64,000 nt of DNA, taken from positions 1-64,000 of the forward strand of contig CAYFHO010000005.1 in assembly GCA_964342825.1 (NCBI GenBank), read 5' to 3'. The notes under the pieces were generated by a model. The model saw only the letters and a program-made list of their open reading frames with translations, ran no database searches and had not been told where the DNA came from. Made by a program: the position numbers and the translations under genes. This document shows, in pieces, positions 1-7,519 of the stretch (position 1 is the first letter of the stretch; every line of letters starts with the position of its first letter). The stretch is from AAA164-E04 sp964342825 (lineage in GTDB: Bacteria; Verrucomicrobiota; Verrucomicrobiia; Limisphaerales; AAA164-E04).

Positions 1-296
1 GAACCAACGTGAATAGTGATCACAAGGCCATAAACCATAGTGATCAAATCCGCCAGCGCGCCCTTCAGGCTATCAAAGAAAAAAAAGAATTACCCAAAAA
101 GGACCTGTTGCGATGCCGAATACGCTACTTCACCGATGGTGCGATTCTTGGAAGTCGCCCTTTCGTGAATCAATTCTTCGAACACAATCGAACCTACTTT
201 GGTAAAAAGAGAAAATCCGGCGCCAGAAAAATCCCGGGGAAATGCTTGGACGGTCTGTGCACTGTGCGTAACCTTCAAATCAATACTTTCTCGTAA
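1..296 (+). CDS. REP-associated tyrosine transposase (IS200-like), C-terminal end
   Basis: The reading frame is open to the left window edge, so only the last ~98 codons of the gene are present. The visible GTG at 9 is probably internal. The stretch RIRYFTDGAILGSRPFV followed by FFEHNRTYFGKKRKSGAR matches the C-terminal region typical of Y1/RAYT transposases annotated in Verrucomicrobiota, where a YFTxGxxLGS element precedes an F-x-x-x-R-x-x-F-G-x-K-R-x-x-GAR block. The catalytic HUH and tyrosine motifs lie upstream, outside the window. RAYTs are usually single-copy, domesticated proteins that act on REP palindromes. I saw no clear REP pair in the 186 bp downstream. The family call rests on recall of the C-terminal motif only. 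Confidence 0.68.
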   Translation, partial: TNVNSDHKAINHSDQIRQRALQAIKEKKELPKKDLLRCRIRYFTDGAILGSRPFVNQFFEHNRTYFGKKRKSGARKIPGKCLDGLCTVRNLQINTFS

Positions 297-482
297 AAAA
301 ATGGAAAGAGCAAATCCGTGGAAACGATTTTGTTCCAAGTTTCAAGTCACTTTGTAATTTAATTCGGAAATCGGTTCGATTATAAGACTACCTGCATCAG
401 CAATTCATTCTGGAGTTGGAGCGTAAAATGTTTTGCGGATTAGCAAAGCAACTGCGTAACATTCAGTTTGAAATGGTATTTT

Positions 483-1322
483 ATGAGTAACTCGCTGAAA
501 ATAGGTTTTATTGGAGCAGGGAAAATGGCAACAGCTCTGGCCTCCGGCTTTGTGAACGCAAAGCTGGTCGAGCCTGAAAATCTCATTGCAAGTGATCCCA
601 TCCCGCAGGCATTGAAAGCCTTCGCTGAATCAACCGGAGGTAAAACGACCAATGAAAATATAGAAGTCGCCAGAGATTCAGACCAAATATTTTTGGCAGT
701 CAAACCAGACAAAGTTGCGGATGCTCTTCAGTCCATTCACCCTTATTGGCGCGAATCTCATTGTCTGGTTTCCATAGTTGCAGGAGCCTCACTGGATCAG
801 CTAGCTGAGCACCTACCTGCGGGTTCACGCATCGTTCGAGTCATGCCAAACACACCTGCGTTGGTGGGCTCATCTGCATCAGCGTTTGCATTGGGCGAAT
901 TTGCAAGCTCGGATGATGCGGCACTTACCGGCACGCTACTGGGAGCGGTAGGAATAGCGGAGCTAGTTTCAGAAAAATTATTGGATGCTGTCACTGGGCT
1001 CAGCGGAAGCGGTCCAGCTTATGTGTATCAGTTCATCGAGGCATTGAGTGATGGAGGGGTGGCAGCGGGACTACCTCGTGAGTTGGCAACACGATTAGCG
1101 GCACAAACGGCAGCAGGTGCGGCCAAGATGGTTTTAGAAACCGGAATTCACCCTGGCCAACTCAAGGACATGGTTACAAGTCCTGGAGGCACCACGATTG
1201 ACGGCGTGCATGAATTGGAAAAGGGGGGATTTCGTGCGGCGGCAATGAATGCCGTGAAAGCCGCTGCTGCCAAATCAAGAAAGCTGGGAAAAAGACCTCG
1301 CGGACGCCTCATCAAACACTGA
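483..1322 (+). CDS. proC: Pyrroline-5-carboxylate reductase
   Basis: Catalyses the last step of proline synthesis, NAD(P)H reduction of 1-pyrroline-5-carboxylate in the cytoplasm. The N-terminal Rossmann motif GFIGAGKMA lies near residues 8-16. It is followed by VRVMPNTPA in the middle, LSGSGPAYVY, and the family signature TSPGGTTIDGVHELEKGGF near the C-terminus. The protein is 279 aa, close to the usual ~270. I chose ATG 483 (MSNSLKIGF) over an in-frame TTG at 468, because it places the Rossmann strand at the expected distance from the start. The end carries a short basic tail (KRPRGRLIKH) beyond the usual family end. The AI-2E gene starts 9 bp after the stop, so the two are probably co-transcribed. 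ProB is encoded at 26220; proA was not found here. Confidence 0.96.
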   Translation: MSNSLKIGFIGAGKMATALASGFVNAKLVEPENLIASDPIPQALKAFAESTGGKTTNENIEVARDSDQIFLAVKPDKVADALQSIHPYWRESHCLVSIVAGASLDQLAEHLPAGSRIVRVMPNTPALVGSSASAFALGEFASSDDAALTGTLLGAVGIAELVSEKLLDAVTGLSGSGPAYVYQFIEALSDGGVAAGLPRELATRLAAQTAAGAAKMVLETGIHPGQLKDMVTSPGGTTIDGVHELEKGGFRAAAMNAVKAAAAKSRKLGKRPRGRLIKH

Positions 1323-1331
1323 ATACACCCC

Positions 1332-2633
1332 ATGCAATTACCCGGCCCCAGCCCCAAGCAGGTAAAAATTCTGTGGACAGCCGCAACCGGCCTTGCCATT
1401 GCGATTATCCTTGGGCTCGTGAGTGCCGTATTTGCGGGCATTGGGTGGCTGGCGAATCAACTTTCATCCGTACTGCTTCCTTTGGCGGTGGCCGGGATCA
1501 TTGCTTATCTATTGGATCCGGTTGTCGATTGGATGGAAAACCGCAAAATGAAAAGGCCCTGGGCCATTGTCAGTGTCTTCACGCTCGCCATTCTGCTTCA
1601 GGTAGGTTTTGCCGCCACCTTTGTTCCTTTTCTGGTTCAGGACACAAAAGAACTCGCTGCATCGGTTCCCAATTACAAAAACAAGATCAAGAAAAAGTAC
1701 GAGGAATATGCAAAGAACCACTCTTTGGAAAAATACATTCCTGAGTCGGTCAAAACTTACCTCCCTTGGTTAGCTCGCACCAACACCCCGAGCGCAAACT
1801 CAGAAGTAGATGTAAACAATGGAGACAATCCAACAGAGAATACACCGATAGAATCTGTTGCTGAAACCGACGTTGAAAAACCTGCAACAGGGGGTTCAAT
1901 AGACTTGAACGCCGACCAGATAGGCAAATTTGCAGATGCCATTTGGAAGGGCGTCAGTGGGGTTGGCAGATGGGCCAGATCTCGGATAGAAAACGTTACT
2001 TCCATGTTTGGAATGCTTGCAGGATTTGCTCTTGTACCTGTTTATGTCTTCTATTTTCTCTCTGAAAAATCAGGTATCAAGGATAACTGGACACGTTATT
2101 TGCCCGTGCACGATTCATGGATCAAAGAGGAACTTGTGTTTGTTCTGAGATCCATCAACGACGCACTCATTGTATTCTTTCGAGGTCAGGTGCTGGTTGC
2201 CATTTGTGTGGGTGGTTTGCTGATGATAGGATTTTCGATCATTGGATTGCGGTACGCTGTGCTTCTCGGTTTTATCGCAGGAGTGCTTGGAATCGTTCCT
2301 TACCTGGGTGTCATGCTAAGCATCGTACCGGCCATGGCTATTTCGATCGCGCAGGCTGATGGTTGGATACATCCAGTGTTAACCCTTGGGATATTCGTGA
2401 TTGTTCAATTGCTGGAGGGATTGGTTATTTCACCAAAAATTATCGGTGACCGAGTGGGAATGCACCCACTGACGGTCATCATCGCCATCATGATTGGCAC
2501 GACCTTGATGGGGGGAATCATTGGTGGTGTGCTGGCCATTCCATTAACAGCAGCTTTACGTACCGTGATGTTCCGGTATGTCTGGAAACAACCCGTTGGG
2601 GAAATCGAAGAAACGAGCGCAGCAGCGAGTTGA
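1332..2633 (+). CDS. AI-2E family transporter (PerM/TqsA-like permease)
   Basis: A 433-aa polytopic inner-membrane protein with the family layout: a pair of N-terminal hydrophobic segments (about 12-60), a third at about 75-100, a soluble loop, then a dense C-terminal membrane block. That block includes VLGIVPYLGVMLSIVPAM and the QLLEGLVISPKIIGDRVGMHPL motif that characterises the family. The loop at about 155-185 is acidic and low in complexity (VDVNNGDNPTENTPIESV), an insertion not usual in the family. Members export or exchange small molecules, including autoinducer-2 in some species; the substrate cannot be told from sequence. It follows proC by 9 bp with no visible terminator. It converges with the HAD gene on the other strand, leaving 24 bp between the stops. 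Confidence 0.9.
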   Translation: MQLPGPSPKQVKILWTAATGLAIAIILGLVSAVFAGIGWLANQLSSVLLPLAVAGIIAYLLDPVVDWMENRKMKRPWAIVSVFTLAILLQVGFAATFVPFLVQDTKELAASVPNYKNKIKKKYEEYAKNHSLEKYIPESVKTYLPWLARTNTPSANSEVDVNNGDNPTENTPIESVAETDVEKPATGGSIDLNADQIGKFADAIWKGVSGVGRWARSRIENVTSMFGMLAGFALVPVYVFYFLSEKSGIKDNWTRYLPVHDSWIKEELVFVLRSINDALIVFFRGQVLVAICVGGLLMIGFSIIGLRYAVLLGFIAGVLGIVPYLGVMLSIVPAMAISIAQADGWIHPVLTLGIFVIVQLLEGLVISPKIIGDRVGMHPLTVIIAIMIGTTLMGGIIGGVLAIPLTAALRTVMFRYVWKQPVGEIEETSAAAS

Positions 2634-2657
2634 ACAATCTGTGCTGAAGTCAGTTAC

Positions 2658-3230
2658 TCAGGATATCATCCCACGGACATCCACAGCTTCCATACCTGCT
2701 GCAACGATTGCCTGCATGCCCAGGTCGGTATCTTCATAGGCTCTGCAATGGCTTGGGGCTACCTTGATTCTACGCGCAGCCTCCAAAAAAATGTCCGGCG
2801 CAGGCTTTTGATGTGTCACGTCCTCGCTGGTTACAATTGCTTCAAAATACTTTGATAAACCCACCTGATCCAATAGCGGTTCAATGATGGATCGAACACC
2901 TCCTGTGGCCACGGACATAGGAACCCTGCCTTGCCACTCACGAACAATGGCCATCACGGGTTCAATGGGTTTTACCCGGTCCATGTAAGGTAGATAAGCT
3001 TGTTCTTTTTCGTGTGAAATGGCGTGGGCATCGACAGATACGCCTTGCTCTTTGCCAAGCATTTCTATGATTTGCCAGGAGGGAACTCCTCCCAAAGAAT
3101 AAAACCTGTCCTTGGGGAAGTGTAATCCATGACGCTTTGTCACTTCTTCCCAAGCCAACCAATGGGCTGGCATGGAATCGACCAATGTACCATCGCAGTC
3201 AAAAATCAGTCCCTTAATATGATCGCTCAT
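2658..3230 (-). CDS. HAD-family sugar-phosphate phosphatase (YqaB-like)
   Basis: A 190-aa HAD subfamily IA hydrolase. Motif I is IFDCDGTLVDS (nucleophile Asp11, acid/base Asp13), motif II VATGG, the lysine lies in HQKPAPDIF, and motif IV is AYEDTDLGMQA. The cap region and overall length follow E. coli YqaB (fructose-1-phosphate / 6-phosphogluconate phosphatase) more closely than beta-phosphoglucomutase, so dephosphorylation of a sugar phosphate is the better guess. The ATG overlaps the prfA stop by 4 bp (ATGA), which implies translational coupling to prfA. The exact substrate is not evident from sequence. Confidence 0.85.
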   Translation of the reverse strand: MSDHIKGLIFDCDGTLVDSMPAHWLAWEEVTKRHGLHFPKDRFYSLGGVPSWQIIEMLGKEQGVSVDAHAISHEKEQAYLPYMDRVKPIEPVMAIVREWQGRVPMSVATGGVRSIIEPLLDQVGLSKYFEAIVTSEDVTHQKPAPDIFLEAARRIKVAPSHCRAYEDTDLGMQAIVAAGMEAVDVRGMIS

Positions 3231-4306
3231 TGGTTCATCTCCTTGAGCTTTGCTTGCAAATCATCATGCATCAGGGGCTCGATCACAGAATCCATGTCCC
3301 CCTCCATAAGTGCCGGCAAATTGTATAGTGTCAGCTCAATGCGATGGTCGGTGACACGATTTTGAGGAAAGTTATAAGTCCGAATGCGCTCGTTACGCTC
3401 ACCGGTACCAACCTGCGCCTTACGCTGAGCGGCATATTTGGCATGCTCTTCGGCAATCTTTCGTTCAAGCAGTCTGGATCTAAGAACGGTCAATGCCTGA
3501 AGTTTGTTTTGTTGCTGAGACCGACCATCAGCACATCGAACAATCAGCCCGCTTGGTTTGTGCTGAACTTGTACCGCTGAATCAGTGGTGTTCACTCCCT
3601 GGCCCCCAGGACCTGAGGCGCGACAAACAGAGATCACAAGATCATCGGGTTTGATATCAACATCCACTTCCTCCGCTTCGGGTAGAACGGCAACCGTGCA
3701 CGTGCTTGTGTGAACTCGTCCCTGGGTTTCGGTCACAGGCACACGTTGAACCCTGTGGACGCCACTTTCGTATTTAAGGCGTTTGAAGACATCATCCCCT
3801 TTGATACTGAAAATAATTTCCTTATACCCCCCCAGGTCAGAGGGACTGCTATCCAAAACTTCGAGTTTCCATCGGCGATCTTCGGAATATCGGCTTAACA
3901 TTCGGAACAGATCTGCAGCAAACAAGGCGGACTCAGATCCCCCCGCTCCTGCCCTGACTTCAACAATCGTGTCTCGACTATCGGTCGGATCGGGTGGAAC
4001 GATGCCCATTTGCAATTCGACCTTTGCTTCCTCGAATCTTTCTCTAAGTGCTGACAGATCCTCTTTTGCCATCTGCGCCATCTCTGATTCAGCAGGCTCC
4101 GAAGCAATCAATTCCTCGTTGTCTCGAATTTCACCTTCAATTTTCTGATAATCCTGCCCTTTGGCCACCAAACCTTTCAAGCGGTTGTACTCTCGAGTGA
4201 GTTCCTGGGACTTTTTCTGATCATTGAACACAGACGGATCCCCCAAGGCGGATTCAACTTCCGCAAGTCGCCTGGTAAACCGCTCGATAAAAGGGTGAAG
4301 ATCCAT
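3227..4306 (-). CDS. prfA: Peptide chain release factor 1
   Basis: Recognises UAA and UAG stop codons and triggers peptidyl-tRNA hydrolysis. The codon-reading tripeptide is PVT in RVPVTETQGR, the RF1 type rather than the SPF of RF2. The catalytic GGQ lies in SGPGGQGVNTTDSAV. No programmed frameshift, which belongs to prfB, is present. I start at ATG 4306 (MDLHPFIERF), giving 359 aa, the normal RF1 length. An upstream in-frame TTG at 4330 lies inside the rpmE terminator hairpin and is unlikely to be used. No strong ribosome binding site is visible. The gene sits between rpmE and the YqaB-like phosphatase, with a 4-bp overlap into the latter. No prmC methyltransferase gene is adjacent. Confidence 0.97.
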   Translation of the reverse strand: MDLHPFIERFTRRLAEVESALGDPSVFNDQKKSQELTREYNRLKGLVAKGQDYQKIEGEIRDNEELIASEPAESEMAQMAKEDLSALRERFEEAKVELQMGIVPPDPTDSRDTIVEVRAGAGGSESALFAADLFRMLSRYSEDRRWKLEVLDSSPSDLGGYKEIIFSIKGDDVFKRLKYESGVHRVQRVPVTETQGRVHTSTCTVAVLPEAEEVDVDIKPDDLVISVCRASGPGGQGVNTTDSAVQVQHKPSGLIVRCADGRSQQQNKLQALTVLRSRLLERKIAEEHAKYAAQRKAQVGTGERNERIRTYNFPQNRVTDHRIELTLYNLPALMEGDMDSVIEPLMHDDLQAKLKEMNQ

Positions 4307-4319
4307 GGTAAAAATACAA

Positions 4320-4359
4320 ATCGCCCGCAAGCAGTCATGGTTGACTACGTGCGGGCGAT
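4320..4359 (-). terminator. Intrinsic terminator/attenuator between rpmE and prfA
   Basis: The arms ATCGCCCGC (4320-4328) and GCGGGCGAT (4351-4359) pair perfectly over 9 bp. An inner stem AGTCA/TGACT (4333-4337 / 4342-4346) is closed by a TGGT loop. In the minus-strand transcript the hairpin is followed at once by ATTTGTATTTTTACC, a U-rich tract that runs into the prfA start. It lies 13 bp after the rpmE stop, so it should end most rpmE messages and limit read-through into prfA. Confidence 0.75.
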
Positions 4360-4372
4360 CTGAGAAAGGTGT

Positions 4373-4666
4373 TTAGCGCTTGCGCTTTTTAAATGCTGCG
4401 GCTTTTTCCTGGGCTTCCTTGGTTTTTGCAAGACGTTGCTGGAATTTGTCCACACGGCCCGCGGTGTCCACGAACATTTGCTGCCCGGTGTAGAAAGGGT
4501 GTGATGCACTGCTGATCCCCAGAATGACCAGGGGATACTCGTTACCGTCCTCCCATTTAACCGTTTGGTTAGTACGGGCACAGGAGCGGCTCAGGAACGT
4601 AAAGCCGGAGGCGGAGTCCTTGAAAACCACCGGTCTGTAATTTTCTGGATGAATGTCACTTTTCAT
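4373..4666 (-). CDS. rpmE2: Ribosomal protein bL31, type B (zinc-free)
   Basis: A 97-aa bL31 of the long, cysteine-poor type. It begins MKSDIHPENYRPVVFKD and has the SGFTFLSRSC, SHPFYTGQQMFVDTAGRVDKF and basic C-terminal KKRKR elements of the B form. The zinc-binding CxxC pair of the A form is absent; one isolated Cys remains. In many bacteria the B form replaces the zinc form under zinc limitation, but some lineages carry it as their only L31, and the window does not show which applies. It is followed by a strong hairpin terminator and then prfA. Confidence 0.95.
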   Translation of the reverse strand: MKSDIHPENYRPVVFKDSASGFTFLSRSCARTNQTVKWEDGNEYPLVILGISSASHPFYTGQQMFVDTAGRVDKFQQRLAKTKEAQEKAAAFKKRKR

Positions 4667-4715
4667 ATAAGGCCGGGAAACTTACCAGTCAGAAAGCCTT
4701 TGACAAGTGAAAAAG

Positions 4716-4750
4716 CAAAAAAGACTTCCTGACGGAAGCCTTTTTCGTTT
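4716..4750. terminator. Bidirectional intrinsic terminator
   Basis: The stem CTTCC (4725-4729) and GGAAG (4734-4738) has a TGAC loop. It extends through one A-C mismatch into an A-run on the left pairing with the T-run on the right. Both strands therefore show a stem followed by six or five T. It separates rpmE from the minus-strand 6S RNA candidate and the SEL1 gene upstream. Confidence 0.65.
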
Positions 4751-4828
4751 TGTTACGTTTCCAAGGGTCCCCACCCCACAGGAATCAAACTCCCGCTTTA
4801 GTTTTGGGTGAAAAAAGCGGGACAAATC

Positions 4829-4998
4829 GAAACCTTGGAACGAGGACTGAGCAGTGCACCAAGGAAATATTGGATTTTCCATTGGCACATTCACGGGAAT
4901 GTAAGACTTCTGGCAGTGATCCACTCAGCAATACCAAGCTCTTGAACAGTCCCGAGCACCACACAAATGCATGGTCAATGCTCAGTCGAACCAAGTCC
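4829..4998 (-). ncRNA. ssrS: Candidate 6S RNA
   Basis: This gene-free stretch can fold as one long hairpin. CTTGG (4991-4995) pairs with CCAAG (4834-4838), and GACTGAGCA (4979-4987) pairs perfectly with TGCTCAGTC (4845-4853). They enclose about 125 nt with an A-rich strand that could form the central bubble. Read on the minus strand, CTGAGC, then GTGTGGTGCTC, then AGAAGTCTTA occur in the same order as CUGAGC, AUGUGGCGCUC and AGAAGCCUUA in E. coli 6S RNA. 6S RNA binds the sigma-70 holoenzyme by mimicking an open promoter. A promoter-like sequence lies just upstream and a terminator about 90 nt downstream. The exact ends are not defined, and the comparison is from memory. Confidence 0.6.
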
Positions 4999-5027
4999 AT
5001 TCAGACGGAATTTAGCAAAAATTTCAA
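4999..5027 (-). promoter_or_regulatory. Possible sigma-70 promoter of the 6S RNA candidate
   Basis: A TTGAAA hexamer (5022-5027) is separated by exactly 17 nt from CTGAAT (4999-5004), a poor -10 box. A start about 7 nt further would fall at the first base of the closing stem of the candidate 6S RNA, and this agreement is the main support. The rest of the interval to the SEL1 stop (5028-5117) shows nothing recognisable. Confidence 0.35.
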
Positions 5028-5117
5028 CCATTAAATAAACCCCAAAAAATGGCAGATATTATTTCCAAGCATGAAACATCATTAGAGCTCAAGATAGAAC
5101 TGAAGTCATTGACAGGC

Positions 5118-7430
5118 TTAGCGGTCGGCGAGGGTTAGTTCATCCATTCTATCCATGAATTCAGCTGCCTCTTTAGATCCACCTTGTTCCGCTTTTTCAA
5201 ACCACCTTCGCGCTTCATCCAAATCAGCATCCACGAATTCGCCCTCAACATAAAAAGTCCCTACAGCGCATTGTGCATCCACCACACCTTGTTCAGCAGC
5301 ACGAAGATACCACTGAAAGGCCAGACGTCGATCTTGGGGTATCCCCATGCCTTGATCGTAGAGCAAAGCCAAATGGAACTGGGCTCGTGCATGACCAAGA
5401 TTGGCGGCATGATCATACCATTTGACTGCCTCGAGCAAATTCTGATCCACCCCCTGCCCCAATTCATGGAGAACACCCAGATTGAACTGTGCCACCAGAT
5501 TTCCTTTCTCAGCAGCCTGGATGAAATATTTGGCTGCCATTTCGGGGTTGGGTGGGATTTGGCTTCCATCAACCAACAAGGTGGCGATAAGCATCATGGC
5601 TTTTTCATGGCCCTGTTCGGCAGCTTTCTTCAACCAGGTAACACCGTTTTCCGGATCAGACGTAATCCCTTCAACGTCATCGACCTGCCCCAAAAGTAAT
5701 AGGCCAAGGTTGTATTGAGATGCCACATGACCACTTTCGGCGGCCAAGCTTGTGTATTTCACTGACTCCTGAATATTCGCGGGAACTAATTTCCCTTCAC
5801 GATAAATAGTTGCCAACCTTAACTTTGCTTCGAGCACGCCTTTTTCTGCCGATTGTCGATACCATTCCACCGCTTGCTTGAGATTGCTCTCTGCGGAACT
5901 TTGTTCAAAAACAAATGCCAGATTGTAAAGCGCCATTGGATCACCCTGGGCGGCGGCTTTCTTAAGGTAGTTAACCGCGAGTTCAAGATCCTGTTTAACA
6001 CCCTCACCTCTGAGATATCGATATCCAACCTCAGCCTGAGCACGAGCATCACCCGCATCGGCAGCCTTCAGGAAATGATTCATTGCCAGGTTGACATCGC
6101 GCACGGCGCCCAAACCATCCGTGTAGATACGACCCAATCGAAAATGAGCATCCGCATCACCTTGCTCAGCCGCTTTGAGATACCATTCGATCGCCCCGGA
6201 AGCATCTTGCTCCCCTCCCTTTCCGGATTCCAACAACACACCTAGATTGAACTGGGCACGAGGATCCCCTCTCCGTGCAGCAAGGTGAAACCAACGCTGA
6301 GATTCTTCCAAATCCGCTTGCACTCCGAGCCCCTGCGAATACACAACCCCCATTTTAAACTGAGCAGGAAGAACACCTTGTTCTGCTGCTTGCCGATACC
6401 AGTTGACGGCCTCAGCCATATCCTGTTCGACACCCTTTCCTGCTTCATACATGTTTGCCAGGTAGAACTGAGCTTGAATATGCCCTTGCGAAGCAGTCTT
6501 TCGATACCATCTGGCGGCTTCCGCGAAATCCTGAGCAACACCCTGACCCGAAACATAAGCCTGGCCCAATTTAAGTTGGGCTTCGGGATGACCTTGCTCG
6601 GCAGCTAATCTGAGCCATTTGGTTGCTTCGCTCGCGTTTGGTTCAACTCCATGTCCGGTGGTATAGCCCATGGCCACCTGAAATTGATCCTCGGCATCCC
6701 CTCGATCTGCGTTGAGCAATCGACCATTGAAAATATCCTCCGGGGACATGGTGGGAACCAGCTCGTCCAGTAATTTTTGGGCATCCTTATTACCTTGAGC
6801 GGCGGAAAGTTTAACCCACAAGTAAGCTTCAGGAACGCTTTGCTCGATTCCATCACCTTCCAGGATGGATTGCCCCAGGTGCAATTGCGCCCTGGGATCC
6901 CCCTGACTCGCAGCTGATGCAAAATATCTGAGAGATTCCGCTTGGTCTTCAGAGACACCCAAACCGTTGCGGTAGAAAATCCCCATATTGTACTGGGAGG
7001 TCATGTCTCCCTGATCGGCAGCTTTCCGAAACCATTTTGCTGCCTGGGTGAAATCTTTGTCCACACCATAACCCTGCACATAAAGCACTCCCAAATTATA
7101 TTGAGCACTTAAATGTCCCTGTTCGGCGGCTTTCTCGAACCAAATGGAAGCTTCTCTCAAATCTTTGGCAACAACCCTGCCATTGTAATAAGCCAAACCT
7201 AAGCTGAATTGAGCCCTGGCATCTCCGGCCTCAGCCAATTCCCTTAATTTGTCGGGCGTGGCAGCGGCAATCTGAGACTCGGTCATTCCAGAACTGTCCT
7301 GCCCCAACATCACGCCCTGGGTGACAATGACCATCACCAAGCAAGCCAGCATGACGCTTGCCAATGAACCCAGAAAGGCAGCCCTTTTGGTCAGCGGGAA
7401 AGTGTTAAATTGTCTAATTTGGTGGTCCAT
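5118..7430 (-). CDS. Membrane-anchored SEL1-repeat (TPR-like) protein
   Basis: A 770-aa protein with a short cytoplasmic N-terminus, one hydrophobic segment (about residues 20-42, possibly a signal anchor), then SEL1-like repeats of about 36 residues to the end. I count 18 clear repeats with the A-x-x-x-L-G-x-x-Y-x-x-G-x-G-V and A-x-x-W-[FY]-x-K-A-A-E-Q-G pattern. A degenerate unit at about 204-234 breaks the register, and one unit carries a short insertion (QVDDVEGITSD). SEL1 solenoids bind other proteins and often serve in envelope assembly or signalling; no catalytic domain is present. It stands alone, with a good ribosome binding site (AAGGAG, 8 nt before ATG) that lies inside a small hairpin. 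Partner and role are unknown. Confidence 0.9.
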   Translation of the reverse strand: MDHQIRQFNTFPLTKRAAFLGSLASVMLACLVMVIVTQGVMLGQDSSGMTESQIAAATPDKLRELAEAGDARAQFSLGLAYYNGRVVAKDLREASIWFEKAAEQGHLSAQYNLGVLYVQGYGVDKDFTQAAKWFRKAADQGDMTSQYNMGIFYRNGLGVSEDQAESLRYFASAASQGDPRAQLHLGQSILEGDGIEQSVPEAYLWVKLSAAQGNKDAQKLLDELVPTMSPEDIFNGRLLNADRGDAEDQFQVAMGYTTGHGVEPNASEATKWLRLAAEQGHPEAQLKLGQAYVSGQGVAQDFAEAARWYRKTASQGHIQAQFYLANMYEAGKGVEQDMAEAVNWYRQAAEQGVLPAQFKMGVVYSQGLGVQADLEESQRWFHLAARRGDPRAQFNLGVLLESGKGGEQDASGAIEWYLKAAEQGDADAHFRLGRIYTDGLGAVRDVNLAMNHFLKAADAGDARAQAEVGYRYLRGEGVKQDLELAVNYLKKAAAQGDPMALYNLAFVFEQSSAESNLKQAVEWYRQSAEKGVLEAKLRLATIYREGKLVPANIQESVKYTSLAAESGHVASQYNLGLLLLGQVDDVEGITSDPENGVTWLKKAAEQGHEKAMMLIATLLVDGSQIPPNPEMAAKYFIQAAEKGNLVAQFNLGVLHELGQGVDQNLLEAVKWYDHAANLGHARAQFHLALLYDQGMGIPQDRRLAFQWYLRAAEQGVVDAQCAVGTFYVEGEFVDADLDEARRWFEKAEQGGSKEAAEFMDRMDELTLADR

Positions 7431-7438
7431 GCTGATGA

Positions 7439-7453
7439 CTCCTTTGTAAGGAG
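7439..7453 (-). promoter_or_regulatory. Ribosome binding site held in a hairpin (SEL1 gene)
   Basis: In the transcript CTCCTT, ACA, AAGGAG forms a perfect 6-bp stem with a 3-nt loop. Its 3' arm is the Shine-Dalgarno sequence, 8 nt before the SEL1-gene ATG at 7430. Few genes here have any clear Shine-Dalgarno, so a strong one that is sequestered may matter for translation control. Confidence 0.45.
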
Positions 7454-7519
7454 GCTTTTCGATATCTTTTTCCTGATTCAGAACCTGAATAGTGAGACTC
7501 TGGTTAATCCTGAATCCAA

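Noticed and set aside
3227..4306. Programmed frameshift release factor (prfB)
   Set aside because: The frame is open throughout and the PVT tripeptide marks RF1; no in-frame stop is present.
4750..5117. tRNA or tmRNA in the gap upstream of rpmE
   Set aside because: A TTCGA-like stretch looks like a T-arm, but its stem does not pair and there is no tRNA-like 3' end or tag-peptide frame; the 6S RNA reading fits better.
5118..7430. CRISPR-like regular repeats
   Set aside because: The periodic pattern is the ~108-bp coding repeat of SEL1 units; the DNA repeats are divergent and in frame, with no spacer structure.
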